Source: an uncultured Bradyrhizobium sp. (GTDB taxonomy: Bacteria; Pseudomonadota; Alphaproteobacteria; Rhizobiales; Xanthobacteraceae). From it: a stretch of 64,000 nucleotides of DNA. This document shows, in pieces, positions 17,488 through 27,491 of this stretch. The stretch covers positions 124,001 to 188,000 of the forward strand of contig NZ_CANSMR010000006.1 of the NCBI RefSeq assembly GCF_947648125.1, in the 5' to 3' direction. The notes beneath the pieces are model-generated. The model saw nothing but the letters and a program-made list of their open reading frames with translations. It was not told where the DNA came from and made no database searches. How positions within the stretch are numbered: the first letter of the stretch is position 1; each line of letters begins with the position of its first letter. The translations under genes were made by a program, and so were the position numbers.

Positions 17488-19469
17488 TCGCCGAAAGCGG
17501 ACATTATGCCCTGGTGCTCGCGCTCGCCCTCGCGCTGATCCAGTCGATCGTGCCGATCGTCGGGGCGCGCTGGCGCGATGCGGCGTTGATGAATGTCGCG
17601 CGCTCGACCGCGCTCGCCCAATTGCTGTTCGTCGCGGCGTCGTTCGCGGCGCTGGTGACCTTGCACGTCACCTCGGATTTCTCGGTTGCCAATGTCTTCG
17701 AGAATTCGCATTCGCTGAAGCCGCTGCTCTACAAGATCACCGGCGTCTGGGGCAACCATGAAGGCTCGATGCTGCTGTGGGTGTCGATCCTGGCGCTGTT
17801 CGGCGGCCTCGTCGCCGCCTTCGGCAACAATCTGCCGCTGTCGCTGCGCGCGCATGTGCTGGCGGTGCAGGCCTGGGTCGCCAGCGCGTTCTATCTGTTC
17901 ATCCTGATCACCTCGAACCCATTCCTGCGCATCGCCAATCCGCCGATCGAGGGACGCGACCTCAATCCGGTGCTGCAGGACATCGGCCTCGCGGTGCATC
18001 CGCCGATGCTCTATCTCGGCTATGTCGGCTTCTCGATCTCGTTCTCGTTCGCGGTGGCGGCGCTGCTGGAAGGGCGGATCGACGCCGCCTGGGCGCGCTG
18101 GGTGCGGCCGTGGACGCTGATGGCGTGGATCTTCCTGACGCTAGGCATCGCGATGGGCTCCTACTGGGCCTATTACGAGCTCGGCTGGGGCGGCTGGTGG
18201 TTCTGGGATCCGGTTGAGAACGCCTCGTTGATGCCGTGGCTGGCCGGCACCGCGCTGTTGCATTCGGCGCTGGTGATGGAGAAGCGCAACGCGCTGAAGG
18301 TGTGGACCGTGCTGCTGTCGATCCTGACCTTCTCGCTGTCGCTGCTCGGCACCTTCCTGGTGCGCTCCGGCGTGCTGACCTCGGTTCACGCCTTCGCCAC
18401 CGATCCGACGCGCGGTGTGTTCATCCTGCTGATCCTGTTCGTCTTCATCGGCGGCAGCCTGTCGCTCTATGCCTGGCGCGCGCCGGCGCTGAAGCAGGGC
18501 GGGCTGTTCGCGCCGATCTCGCGCGAGGGCGCGCTGGTGCTCAACAATCTGCTGCTCACCACCGCCTGCGCGACGGTGTTCATCGGCACGCTGTATCCGC
18601 TGGCGCTCGAGGTCCTGACCGGCGAGAAGATCTCGGTCGGCGCGCCGTTCTTCAATTTCACCTTCGCGCCGCTGTTCGTGCCGCTCTTGCTCGCGGTGCC
18701 GTTCGGGCCGCTGCTGGCCTGGAAGCGCGGCGACCTGCTCGGCGCGGCGCAGCGGCTGATGGTCGCCGGCATCGTCGCGCTGGTTGCGATCGCGGTGGTG
18801 TTTGCGTGGACCTATGGCGGCGCGACGCTGGCGCCGCTCGCGATCGGGCTTGCCGTCTTCGTGATCATGGGCGCGCTGTGCGACCTCGCCGAACGTATCG
18901 CGCTGTTCCGGATTCCGCTGTCGCTCTCGCTGCGCCGTGCACGCGGCCTGCCGCGCGCGACCTGGGGCACGGTCTTCGCGCATGCCGGCCTCGGCGTCGC
19001 ACTGATCGGAATCGTCTGCGAGACCACCTGGAACAGCGAATATATCGGCTCCATGAAGCCGGACGACGTTGCCAAGCTCGCCGGCTACGAGCTGCGGCTT
19101 GACGGCCTGAACCCACGGCAGGGGCCGAACTTCCGCGAGATGGTCGCGCAATTCACCGTGACACGTGACGGCGAGAAGGTCAGCGTGATGACGCCGTCAA
19201 AGCGCAACTTCACGACCCGCGGCGCTTCGACGACCGAGGCCGCGCTGCTGACGCGCGGCGCCAGCCAGCTCTATATCTCGCTCGGCGATACCTCGGCCGA
19301 CGGCGCGATCGCGGTGCGCATCTATCACAAGCCGCTGGTGCTGATGATCTGGTGGGGGCCGGTGCTGATGGCCTTCGGCGGCATGCTGTCGCTGTCCGAC
19401 CGGCGCTTGCGGGTCGGTGCGCCGAAGCCGGCCAAAGCAGCGGCGCGCGCATTGCAGGCGGCCGAGTGA
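17484..19469 (+). CDS. cycK: Cytochrome c heme lyase subunit CcmF/CycK
   Basis: 661 residues, about 14-15 membrane helices. The WWD heme-handling motif is in [20 protein letters not shown] near residues 232-251, and conserved His residues ([23 protein letters not shown]) are present. It transfers heme from CcmE to apocytochrome c with CcmI and CcmH in the inner membrane. The GTG start overlaps the cycJ stop, and the stop overlaps the cycL start by one base, so expression is tightly coupled. Confidence 0.97.
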   Translation: MIAESGHYALVLALALALIQSIVPIVGARWRDAALMNVARSTALAQLLFVAASFAALVTLHVTSDFSVANVFENSHSLKPLLYKITGVWGNHEGSMLLWVSILALFGGLVAAFGNNLPLSLRAHVLAVQAWVASAFYLFILITSNPFLRIANPPIEGRDLNPVLQDIGLAVHPPMLYLGYVGFSISFSFAVAALLEGRIDAAWARWVRPWTLMAWIFLTLGIAMGSYWAYYELGWGGWWFWDPVENASLMPWLAGTALLHSALVMEKRNALKVWTVLLSILTFSLSLLGTFLVRSGVLTSVHAFATDPTRGVFILLILFVFIGGSLSLYAWRAPALKQGGLFAPISREGALVLNNLLLTTACATVFIGTLYPLALEVLTGEKISVGAPFFNFTFAPLFVPLLLAVPFGPLLAWKRGDLLGAAQRLMVAGIVALVAIAVVFAWTYGGATLAPLAIGLAVFVIMGALCDLAERIALFRIPLSLSLRRARGLPRATWGTVFAHAGLGVALIGIVCETTWNSEYIGSMKPDDVAKLAGYELRLDGLNPRQGPNFREMVAQFTVTRDGEKVSVMTPSKRNFTTRGASTTEAALLTRGASQLYISLGDTSADGAIAVRIYHKPLVLMIWWGPVLMAFGGMLSLSDRRLRVGAPKPAKAAARALQAAE

Positions 19470-19975
19470 TGCGGTCGCGCGGTCTTGCAGCCTCCGTGCT
19501 TGCGGCGAGCCTGATGCTCGGCGCGATGCCTGCCCGGGCGGTGCTGCCCGACGAGATCATGGCGGATCCGGCGAAGGAGGCGAGGGCGCGCGAGCTCTCC
19601 AAGGAACTGCGCTGCATGGTTTGCCAGAACCAGTCGATCGACGATTCGGAGGCGCCGCTGGCGCGCGACCTGCGCCTCCTGGTGCGCGAGCGCATCTCGG
19701 CCGGCGACAGCGACCGCCAGGTGATCGATTTCCTGGTGGCCCGCTATGGCGAATTCGTGCTGCTCAAGCCGCGCCTCAACGAGCATACGCTGGTGCTGTG
19801 GCTGACCCCGCCGCTGGCGCTTTTGCTGGGCGGCTTCGCGCTCTGGCGCCTCGGCCGCCGCAAGGCAAATCCGGCCGCCGGCGGGGGCGATTCCACCCCC
19901 GGATTGACGTCCGACGAACAAGCGCGCCTGGAGCGGCTGCTGGCTGCCGAATCCGCGCCGGACAAGCCGCTTTAG
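19469..19975 (+). CDS. cycL: Cytochrome c maturation thiol protein CcmH/CycL
   Basis: 168 residues. A signal peptide ends at about ARA-VLPDE; the redox [10 protein letters not shown] (CxxC) near residue 50 reduces the heme-binding cysteines of apocytochrome c. A C-terminal membrane helix ([19 protein letters not shown]) anchors it. The ATG overlaps the cycK stop (TGATG). It ends the cyc operon; 171 bp without a clear terminator separate it from degP. Confidence 0.95.
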   Translation: MRSRGLAASVLAASLMLGAMPARAVLPDEIMADPAKEARARELSKELRCMVCQNQSIDDSEAPLARDLRLLVRERISAGDSDRQVIDFLVARYGEFVLLKPRLNEHTLVLWLTPPLALLLGGFALWRLGRRKANPAAGGGDSTPGLTSDEQARLERLLAAESAPDKPL

Positions 19976-20146
19976 TTCCTTTCTAAGCCCTTAATTTGCA
20001 TGCGCTATTCTGCCGCAGCACCGGCCGGCTCAATTACCAAAGTTTAATTCCGCAGCCAGCGCGCCGTAAGGCTGATGACCCCATGTTCAGACGCATCAGG
20101 TGCTCGCCCGCGCACCGAATGATTCTGGCCCTGGAGATCTCAAGAC

Positions 20147-21733
20147 ATGACCGACCGTCCCGACCTCTCGACCCTTCCGTCCTACAAGGCGCCGAAGCGC
20201 TCGCTGTTCTCTGCCCGCAAACTCGCGCTGATGGCGTCGGTCGTGGCCGGCCTCGGTGCCGCCACCTACGGCTTCAGCCCCACCCACAACCCGGCCGACC
20301 TGTTCACGACCCCCGCGCACGCGCAGGTCAATAACGAGGTCAAGAAGGTTCAGCAGCCGGTCGGCTTTGCCGACATCGTCGAGCGGGTGAAGCCGTCGGT
20401 GATCTCGGTCAAGGTCAACATTCGCGAGAAGGTCGCGAAGGACGACAGTGGCAATAATGACGATTCGCCGTTCCAGCCGGGTTCGCCGATGGAGCGCTTC
20501 TTCCGCCGCTTCGGCGGTCCGGATGGCTTGCCCCCGGGTCTGCGCGGTGGACCGCGTGGCGGCGGCGTGGTGACGGGCCAGGGCTCCGGCTTCTTCATCT
20601 CGGCTGACGGCTATGCCGTGACCAACAATCACGTCGTCGACGGCGCCGACAAGGTCGAGGTCACGACCGACGACGGCAAGACCTATTCCGCCAAGGTGAT
20701 CGGCACCGATCCGCGCACCGACCTCGCGCTGATCAAGGTCGAGGGCGGCTCCAACTTCCAGTTCGCCAAGCTCTCCGACACCAAGCCGCGCATCGGCGAC
20801 TGGGTGCTGGCGGTCGGCAATCCCTTCGGTCTCGGCGGCACCGTGACCGCGGGCATCGTCTCGGCCTCCGGCCGTGACATCGGCAATGGTCCGTACGACG
20901 ATTTCATCCAGATCGATGCGCCCGTGAACAAGGGCAATTCGGGCGGCCCGGCGTTCGACGTGTCCGGTGAGGTGATGGGCGTCAACACCGCGATCTACTC
21001 GCCGTCCGGCGGCAGCGTCGGCATCGCGTTCTCGATCCCGGCCCAGACCGTCAAGAGCGTCGTTGCCCAGCTGAAGGACAAGGGCTCGGTCAGCCGCGGC
21101 TGGATCGGCGTCCAGATCCAGCCGGTGACATCAGACATCGCCGACAGCCTCGGCATGAAGAAGGCCGAAGGCGCGCTGGTTGCCGAACCGCAGGCCAACG
21201 GCCCCGCGGCCAAGGCCGGCATCGAGTCCGGTGACGTCATCACCGCCGTCAACGGCGAGCCGGTGAAGGATGCGCGCGAACTCGCCCGCACCATCGGCGG
21301 CCTCGCGCCCGGCAATGCGGTGAAGCTGAACGTGCTGCACAAGGGTCAGGACAAGACCGTCAACCTCACGCTCGGCCAGTTGCCGAACAACCTGGAGGCC
21401 AAGGCTGACACCGACAACAGCGACAAGGGCAACTCGTCCCGCGGCACCGACGTGCCGAAACTGGGCCTCACTGTGGCACCCGCCAACAGCGTGGCCGGCG
21501 CCGGCAAGGAAGGCGTGGTTGTGACCGAAGTCGATCCCAAGAGTGCTGCCGCTGAGCGGGGCTTCAAGGAAGGCGACGTGATCCTCGAGGTCGCCGGCAA
21601 GACCGTCGGCACCGCCGGTGAGGTGCGTGATGCGATCACCGCGGCGCGCAATGACAACAAGAACAGCGTTCTCATGCGCGTGAAGAGCGGCGGTTCGTCG
21701 CGCTTTGTGGCAGTGCCGCTGGCCAAGGGATAA
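20147..21733 (+). CDS. degP: DegP/HtrA-family periplasmic serine protease
   Basis: 528 residues. An N-terminal membrane or signal segment (LALMASVVAGLGAATYGF, then PAHAQ) is followed by a trypsin-like domain with catalytic His in TNNHVVDGA, Asp in DPRTDLALIK and Ser in NKGNSGGPAFD. Two PDZ domains follow (GWIGVQIQPVT... and PKLGLTVAPAN...). It degrades or refolds damaged envelope proteins. Position after cycHJKL is a known arrangement in Bradyrhizobium. The Gly/Pro/Arg-rich loop near residues 120-140 is typical. A terminator follows at 21865. Confidence 0.95.
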   Translation: MTDRPDLSTLPSYKAPKRSLFSARKLALMASVVAGLGAATYGFSPTHNPADLFTTPAHAQVNNEVKKVQQPVGFADIVERVKPSVISVKVNIREKVAKDDSGNNDDSPFQPGSPMERFFRRFGGPDGLPPGLRGGPRGGGVVTGQGSGFFISADGYAVTNNHVVDGADKVEVTTDDGKTYSAKVIGTDPRTDLALIKVEGGSNFQFAKLSDTKPRIGDWVLAVGNPFGLGGTVTAGIVSASGRDIGNGPYDDFIQIDAPVNKGNSGGPAFDVSGEVMGVNTAIYSPSGGSVGIAFSIPAQTVKSVVAQLKDKGSVSRGWIGVQIQPVTSDIADSLGMKKAEGALVAEPQANGPAAKAGIESGDVITAVNGEPVKDARELARTIGGLAPGNAVKLNVLHKGQDKTVNLTLGQLPNNLEAKADTDNSDKGNSSRGTDVPKLGLTVAPANSVAGAGKEGVVVTEVDPKSAAAERGFKEGDVILEVAGKTVGTAGEVRDAITAARNDNKNSVLMRVKSGGSSRFVAVPLAKG

Positions 21734-21864
21734 CTATCTATGAGTTGGAACGCGTCGCCGGCATTCGTCGCCCCCGCCGACGGCGCGTTCCGGGGGGCGG
21801 GCCCCTTGCTCGCTCCCTATGTTGCCTTTCGATGGAATATGCCCCCCTCTGTCGGAAGGTCTCA

Positions 21865-21902
21865 GGGCGGTGAGGTCCCCCAGCTTCACCGCCCACTTTT
21901 TT
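21865..21902 (+). terminator. Rho-independent terminator after degP
   Basis: Stem GGGCGGTGA (21865-21873) pairs with TCACCGCCC (21886-21894), then A-C-TTTTTT. It is well placed to end degP transcription before the next two-component operon. Confidence 0.85.
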
Positions 21903-21977
21903 CAGACAATCTGGAATATTCGCGGTCGTCTTGCATGTGCAGGCCGGCCGCGCCATGCTGACAGAGGGCCCATTCCC

Positions 21978-22679
21978 GTGACCGCAACCGCTCCGCAAAT
22001 GCGCATCCTGATCATCGAAGACGACCGCGAGTCAGCCGACTATCTGGTCAAGGCATTCCGTGAAGTCGGCTATATCGCCGATCTCGCCTCCGACGGCGAG
22101 GAAGGCTTGTCGATGGCTGAGACCGGCGATTACGACGTGATGGTTGTGGATCGCATGCTGCCGAAGCGGGACGGCCTGTCGCTGATCGGCATTCTGCGCG
22201 ACAAGGGCAACCGGACGCCGGTCCTGATTCTTTCGGCGCTCGGCCAGGTCGATGACCGCATCAAGGGCCTGCGCGCCGGCGGCGACGACTATCTGCCAAA
22301 GCCCTATTCCTTCGCCGAGCTGCTCGCGCGCGTCGAGGTGCTGTCGCGGCGCAATGTCGGGCCGGCCGAGGAGACGACTTATCGGGTCGGCGATCTCGAG
22401 CTCGACCGGCTGTCGCATCGCGTCGCCCGCGGCAAGGATGAGCTGACCTTGCAGCCGCGCGAGTTCCGCCTGCTCGAATATTTGATGAAGCATGCAGGGC
22501 AGGTGGTGACACGCACCATGCTGCTCGAGAACGTCTGGGATTATCATTTCGATCCGCAGACCAACGTCATCGACGTCCACATCTCGCGGCTGCGGTCCAA
22601 GATCGACAAGGGATTTGAGCGGCCGCTGCTGCATACCATCCGCGGCGCGGGGTATATGATCAGAGACGGTATCAGGTAG
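21978..22679 (+). CDS. OmpR-family response regulator
   Basis: 233 residues from the preferred GTG start at 21978 (AGAGGG 9-10 bases upstream); ATG 21999 is the alternative. The receiver domain opens MRILIIEDDRES, with Asp in VMVVDRMLPKRDG and Lys in YLPKPYSFAELLARVE. The winged-helix domain is LTLQPREFRLLEYLMKH and NVIDVHISRLRSKID. The sensor kinase gene follows after 3 bp, and then glnE. In B. diazoefficiens-like genomes this pair lies between degP and glnE. Signal unknown; envelope stress is an inference from linkage to degP. Confidence 0.92.
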   Translation: MTATAPQMRILIIEDDRESADYLVKAFREVGYIADLASDGEEGLSMAETGDYDVMVVDRMLPKRDGLSLIGILRDKGNRTPVLILSALGQVDDRIKGLRAGGDDYLPKPYSFAELLARVEVLSRRNVGPAEETTYRVGDLELDRLSHRVARGKDELTLQPREFRLLEYLMKHAGQVVTRTMLLENVWDYHFDPQTNVIDVHISRLRSKIDKGFERPLLHTIRGAGYMIRDGIR

Positions 22680-22682
22680 ATC

Positions 22683-24137
22683 GTGACGGCATTCGGCAAA
22701 CTGATCCGGACCACGGCGTTTCGGCTGACGCTGGTCTACCTGTTCCTGTTCGCGCTGTTTGCCGCCTCGCTGCTGGCCTACTTCGCCTGGAACACGCGGC
22801 GGCTGATCACCGAGCAGATCACGACAACCGTCAACGTCGAGATCGGCGAGATCACGGCCATCTATAATCGCCGCGGCCTGCACGGCCTGCTGACCACCAT
22901 GGGCAATCGTGCGCTGCGGCCGGGCGCCAACCTCTATCTCCTGACGGCGCCGAACGGGCAGGCGCTGGCCGGCAATGTCGGCTCGCTGGCGCCGGGCGTA
23001 ATGAGCGTCCAGGGCTGGAGCGAGACCGCCTATCGCCGGTTCGACGACCAGGACAAGACCGATCACCGCGCGCTGGTGCGGGTCACCGAGATGGACAACG
23101 GTTTCCGCCTCCTGGTCGGGCGCGACCTTGAGGAGCGGCGGCGGCTGTTCGGCATCGTCGCGAAGGCCGCGCAATGGTCGATCCTCGTCGTCGTCGTGCT
23201 CGGCATCGGCGGCGGCATCTTCGTCGCGCGCCGCGTGCTGCGCCGGATCGACGCCATGACCGGCACCACCAAACGCATCATGGCGGGCGATCTGTCCGGC
23301 CGGCTGCCGGTCGGCCGCAGCGGCGACGAGCTCGACCGTCTCGCGGAAAATCTCAATGCCATGCTGGAGCGCATCGAGGCGCTGATGACGGGGCTGAAGG
23401 AGGTCTCCGACAACATCGCCCATGACCTCAAGACGCCGCTGACGCGGCTGCGCAACCGCGCCGAGGAGGCGCTGGCGCGCTCTAGCAGCGAGGCCGATTA
23501 TCGCGCGGCGCTGGAGCGGACGATCGAGGAGTCCGACGGCTTGATCCGCACCTTCAACGCGCTGCTGATGATCGCGCGGGCCGAGTCCGGCCAGGCGCGC
23601 GGCAACATGGATGATTTCGACGGCGCCGACGTCGCCAACGGCATCCACGAATTGTACGAGCCGCTGGCCGAGGACGACGGCATGACGCTGCAGGTGAAGA
23701 CCGCGCCGGCGCCGATTCACGGCAACCGCGAATTGATCAGCCAGGCGGTCGCCAACCTGGTCGAGAACGCCATCAAATATGGCAAGCCCGAACCGGGCGT
23801 GGAGCCGATGAAGGCCGATGCGCGGGAGATCCTGATCGAAGCCCGGCGCGAGGGCGATCAGGTCCTGCTCAGCGTCACCGACCACGGTCCCGGCATCCCC
23901 GAGGGCGACCGCAAGCACGCGGTGGAGCGCTTCGTTCGGCTCGAGGCCAGCCGCACCTTACCCGGGTCCGGTCTCGGCCTCAGCCTGGCCTCGGCGGTTG
24001 CCACGCTCCATGGCGGCGAGCTGCGGCTCGGTGATGCCCATCCGGGGCTGGTGGCCACCCTGGTGCTGCCGGCGCGGGCGGGCGGCAGTGACAGGCTTGC
24101 GGCTCAAACGCAGGATGTGCCACAGAAGGCGGCATGA
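22683..24137 (+). CDS. Membrane sensor histidine kinase
   Basis: 484 residues. TM1 (LTLVYLFLFALFAASLLAYF, ~residues 15-34), periplasmic domain, TM2 (~160-182), HAMP (RRIDAMTGTTKRIMAGDLSGRLP), H box SDNIAHDLKTPLTRLRNRAE, N box NLVENAIKYG and G boxes DHGPGIPEG and GSGLGLSLA. The kinase type is close to CusS/QseC-like OmpR-linked sensors. GTG start 3 bp after the regulator. Its stop overlaps the glnE start (ATGA), which ties glnE expression to this operon. Confidence 0.93.
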   Translation: MTAFGKLIRTTAFRLTLVYLFLFALFAASLLAYFAWNTRRLITEQITTTVNVEIGEITAIYNRRGLHGLLTTMGNRALRPGANLYLLTAPNGQALAGNVGSLAPGVMSVQGWSETAYRRFDDQDKTDHRALVRVTEMDNGFRLLVGRDLEERRRLFGIVAKAAQWSILVVVVLGIGGGIFVARRVLRRIDAMTGTTKRIMAGDLSGRLPVGRSGDELDRLAENLNAMLERIEALMTGLKEVSDNIAHDLKTPLTRLRNRAEEALARSSSEADYRAALERTIEESDGLIRTFNALLMIARAESGQARGNMDDFDGADVANGIHELYEPLAEDDGMTLQVKTAPAPIHGNRELISQAVANLVENAIKYGKPEPGVEPMKADAREILIEARREGDQVLLSVTDHGPGIPEGDRKHAVERFVRLEASRTLPGSGLGLSLASAVATLHGGELRLGDAHPGLVATLVLPARAGGSDRLAAQTQDVPQKAA

Positions 24138-27097
24138 ATGCCGCCGCGCCGGGAAACGCGGATCGACACCATCTGGCCGCGCGGTTCGCGGACGGACCGC
24201 GTGTCGCCGTTTCCGTATCTGCCGATCAGCGCCTGACTGACTGGTTCGCCGAGCTCGAACCGGCGCAATCGGCCGCGCTCGCGGCGCTGCTGGAGCACCC
24301 ATTCGCACGGGACATCCTGCGCGGCATTGCCGAGTTCTCGCCCTATCTGTTCGAGCTCGCGCGGGCTGATGCCGCGCGGCTGATCCGGGTCCTGTCATGC
24401 GACCCGGAGTCGCATCTGGCGGGCCTGATTGAGACCACCTCGCGCGACGTGCTTGCCGCCGGCAGCGAGGCCGATGTGATGGTTCTGCTTCGCCGCATGA
24501 AGGCGGAGGCCGCGCTGATGATCGCGCTGTGCGACATCGGCGGCGTCTGGCCGGTGATGCGGGTGACGGCGGCGCTGACCGACATTGCGGTGAATTCGGT
24601 GCAGTCGGCGCTGCGATTTCTGTTCCGGCAGGAGGTCGCCCGCGGCCGGATGACCGCCGCCGACCCTGACCATCCCGAGATCGGCTCGGGCCTGATCGTG
24701 CTCGCGATGGGCAAGATGGGCGCGGGCGAGCTGAACTATTCCAGCGACATCGACCTGATCGTGTTCTTCGATCGCACAGCCACCTCGCTCGCCGAGGATA
24801 TCGAGCCACAGCCGTTCTTCGTCCGCGTCACCCAGGCGATGGCGCGGATGCTGCAGCAGCGCTCGGGCGAGGGCTATGTGTTCCGGGTCGATCTCAGGCT
24901 GCGTCCCGACCCGGCCTCGACCCAGGTCGCGATCTCGACCGACGCGGCCTTGCATTATTACGAGCGCGAAGGGCGCACCTGGGAGCGCGCCGCGATGATC
25001 AAGGCGCGGCCTTGCGCCGGCGATCCCAAGGCCGGCGACGCGCTGATCGCCGAGCTCGCGCCCTTCGTCTGGCGCAAGCATCTGGACTTCGCCGCGCTGG
25101 CTGACGTCCACGACATGAAGCGGCAGATGCAGACCTATCGCGGCCAGAGCGAGATCTCGGTCGAGGGGCACAACGTCAAGGTCGGCCGCGGCGGCATCCG
25201 CGAGATCGAGTTCTTCGCCCAGACCCAGCAGCTGATCGCCGGCGGCCGTCATCCGGAGTTGCGGGTCCGGCCGACCCTGGAGGCGCTCAATGTGCTCGCG
25301 GACAGCAACTGGATCACCTTTGAAGCGCGCGACGAACTGACGACGGCCTACGAATTCCTGCGCCGGGTCGAGCACCGGCTGCAGATGATCGCCGACGAGC
25401 AGACCCACTCGTTGCCCGAGGAGCCGGAAGCGGTCGAGCGCTTTGCGCATTTCTTCGGCTACGAGAATCGCGAGGCCTTCGCCAGGGATCTGCTCGGCCA
25501 GCTCAACATCGTGCAGAACCACTACAGCAAGCTGTTCGAGGGCGACGATCCGACCGGAAGCGCGAAGCTGCCGGATGTCGACTACGGGGCGGGCCCCGAA
25601 GACGGTCGCCTGATCGAGCATCTCGCCAGTCTCGGCTTCAAGAAGCCGGTCATGGTCGCCGGCACCGTGCAGCAATGGATCGAAGGCGACTATCGCGCGT
25701 TGCGCGTGGAGGCGACGCGGGCGGCGTTCCTCGAATTCATTCCCGGCCTGATCGACGGCCTCGCGGATGCCGAGGAGCCTGACGATGCGGTCGCGGCGTT
25801 CGACCGTTTCCTCGGCGCGTTGCAGCGGGGCGGGCGGCTGATCTCGCTGCTCAGCCAGAACCGCGATTTCGTCGCGCTGGTGGCGCTGATCCTTGGCGCG
25901 GCACCGCGGCTCGGCGACATGCTGGCGCGGAAGCCGCAGATCATGGACGGCCTGGTCGATCCACGCTTCTTCGGCGCGATGCCGGACAAGAAGGAGCTGT
26001 CGGAGCGGCTTGCCGCCACGCTGCAGGATGCGTCGTCTTATGAGGACTTCCTCGATCGTCTGAGACTGTTCGGCCAGGAGAGCCTGTTCCTGATCGGCAC
26101 GCGAATCCTGTCCGGCACCGTGTCGGCGCAACATGCCAGCACCGCCTTTGCCGATGTCGCCGAAGGCATCGTGCACACCGTGCACGGTCTCGTCACCGAT
26201 CAGTTCGCCGCGCAATACGGCCGGATCAAGGGGCAGGAGACCGCGATCATCGCGATGGGCCGGCTCGGCAGCCGGGAGATGACGGCGTCCTCCGACCTCG
26301 ATTTGATTCTGCTCTACGATTTCGACAGTGAGACGCCGGACTCCGACGGCGAACGCTCACTGCACGGCGCGCAGTATTTTGCCCGCTTCACCCAGCGCCT
26401 GATCAGCGCCTTCACGACCCGGACCAATTACGGCGTGCTCTATGAGGTCGACATGCGGCTGCGGCCGTCGGGGCGTGCCGGCCCTGTCGCCTCGCGGATC
26501 GATTCGTTTTCCGACTACCAGGAGCGTGAAGCGTGGACCTGGGAGCACATGGCGCTGACGCGCGCGCGCGTGATCTCGTCGTCAGCGGAATTCTGCGAGA
26601 AGATCGAGGCGATCATCCGCAGCGTGCTGACGCGGCCGCGCGACGCGGCGTCGACCGCGGCTGACGTTGCCGACATGCGGCGCGCGATCGCGCTGGAGAA
26701 AGGCGAGGACGATGTCTGGGACCTCAAGCTTGCCGCCGGCGGGCTCGTCGACATCGATTTCATCGCGCAATATCTCCAGCTCGCGCACGCATCAGTGAAG
26801 CCGGAGATCCTCAGCGTCTCGACGCTGCAGGTGCTCGAGCATGCCGCCAAGCTCGGCCTGCTCGGCCAATCCGAGGCCGAGATCCTGCGCTCGGCGGCAC
26901 GGCTCTATCATGACCTGACGCAGATCCTGCGGCTGTGCGTCACCGGCAAGTTCAATCCGGAGACCGCGGGCGAGGATCTGCGGCGCGTGATGGCGCGGGC
27001 CGGCGACGCGCCGGATTTCTCCGCCCTGGAAGCCCGCCTGCGCGAGACGCAGAGCGAAGTGCGCCGCGTCTTCAACGCGATTGTGGGCGGGGGATAG
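24134..27097 (+). CDS. glnE: Glutamine synthetase adenylyltransferase/deadenylase
   Basis: 987 residues, family length. Two nucleotidyltransferase halves: the deadenylase half with GKMGAGELNYSSDIDLIVFF (~residues 195-214) and the adenylylating half with GRLGSREMTASSDLDLILLY (~710-729); both keep the G-S/T-x-DxD metal motif. GlnE modifies glutamine synthetase in response to PII and glutamine. The start overlaps the kinase stop by 4 bp, so glnE is probably transcribed from the two-component promoter. The gene ends before a palindromic repeat. Confidence 0.97.
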   Translation: MNAAAPGNADRHHLAARFADGPRVAVSVSADQRLTDWFAELEPAQSAALAALLEHPFARDILRGIAEFSPYLFELARADAARLIRVLSCDPESHLAGLIETTSRDVLAAGSEADVMVLLRRMKAEAALMIALCDIGGVWPVMRVTAALTDIAVNSVQSALRFLFRQEVARGRMTAADPDHPEIGSGLIVLAMGKMGAGELNYSSDIDLIVFFDRTATSLAEDIEPQPFFVRVTQAMARMLQQRSGEGYVFRVDLRLRPDPASTQVAISTDAALHYYEREGRTWERAAMIKARPCAGDPKAGDALIAELAPFVWRKHLDFAALADVHDMKRQMQTYRGQSEISVEGHNVKVGRGGIREIEFFAQTQQLIAGGRHPELRVRPTLEALNVLADSNWITFEARDELTTAYEFLRRVEHRLQMIADEQTHSLPEEPEAVERFAHFFGYENREAFARDLLGQLNIVQNHYSKLFEGDDPTGSAKLPDVDYGAGPEDGRLIEHLASLGFKKPVMVAGTVQQWIEGDYRALRVEATRAAFLEFIPGLIDGLADAEEPDDAVAAFDRFLGALQRGGRLISLLSQNRDFVALVALILGAAPRLGDMLARKPQIMDGLVDPRFFGAMPDKKELSERLAATLQDASSYEDFLDRLRLFGQESLFLIGTRILSGTVSAQHASTAFADVAEGIVHTVHGLVTDQFAAQYGRIKGQETAIIAMGRLGSREMTASSDLDLILLYDFDSETPDSDGERSLHGAQYFARFTQRLISAFTTRTNYGVLYEVDMRLRPSGRAGPVASRIDSFSDYQEREAWTWEHMALTRARVISSSAEFCEKIEAIIRSVLTRPRDAASTAADVADMRRAIALEKGEDDVWDLKLAAGGLVDIDFIAQYLQLAHASVKPEILSVSTLQVLEHAAKLGLLGQSEAEILRSAARLYHDLTQILRLCVTGKFNPETAGEDLRRVMARAGDAPDFSALEARLRETQSEVRRVFNAIVGGG

Positions 27098-27121
27098 CGC
27101 CTCCAATCACGGCTCTATCTG

Positions 27122-27205
27122 CGTCATTGCGAGCGAAGCGAAGCAATCCATCGCTCCGCAAGCGGAGAAATGGATTGCTTCGTCGCTATCGCTCCTCGCA
27201 ATGAC
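27122..27205. repeat. Palindromic repeat (CATTGCGAG type), copy 1
   Basis: Left arm 27124-27151 and right arm 27170-27203 pair over CATTGCGAG...AAGCAATCCAT / ATGGATTGCTT...CTCGCAATG. The same element occurs at 45939-46021. It lies between convergent genes (glnE and fdsD), so it may serve as a bidirectional transcription end. Confidence 0.8.
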
Positions 27206-27269
27206 GCCGGGGATAAGGCGTCACAATCTCTCGGAAGACGGTGAGTAGGCTGGAACAGGGCTCCGAGAG

Positions 27270-27491
27270 CTACGCCTGCTGCTGCAGCTTCTGCAAGGCG
27301 TCGCGGACGTCGGGGTCGAGGCCGAAACCGCCGGCATCGAGATGGGCGAAGATCTGCTTGCGCATCCGCGGATCCCAGAACTTCCAGATGTGCTCGGAAA
27401 TGCCCTGCACCGCGCGGTCGTGCCCCTGGCTGTGGAAGAACTTTCCGATCTGGTTCGCCATATAGACCAGTTTGTCAGGCGACGACGACAT
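27270..27491 (-). CDS. fdsD: Formate dehydrogenase delta subunit FdsD
   Basis: 73 residues starting MSSSPDKLVYMANQIGKFF, then HSQGHDRAVQGISEHIWKFW and DPRMRKQIFAHLD, the FdsD pattern. It is a small accessory protein needed for assembly or stability of molybdenum NAD-dependent formate dehydrogenase. The start is inside the fdhD end (17-bp overlap), and it is last in the fdsGBA-fdhD-fdsD operon. A longer upstream frame exists but belongs to fdhD DNA in another frame. Confidence 0.93.
   Translation of the reverse strand: MSSSPDKLVYMANQIGKFFHSQGHDRAVQGISEHIWKFWDPRMRKQIFAHLDAGGFGLDPDVRDALQKLQQQA

Noticed and set aside
24395-26215. Long antisense frame over glnE
   Set aside because: glnE is full length with both catalytic domains; the antisense product has no domain.
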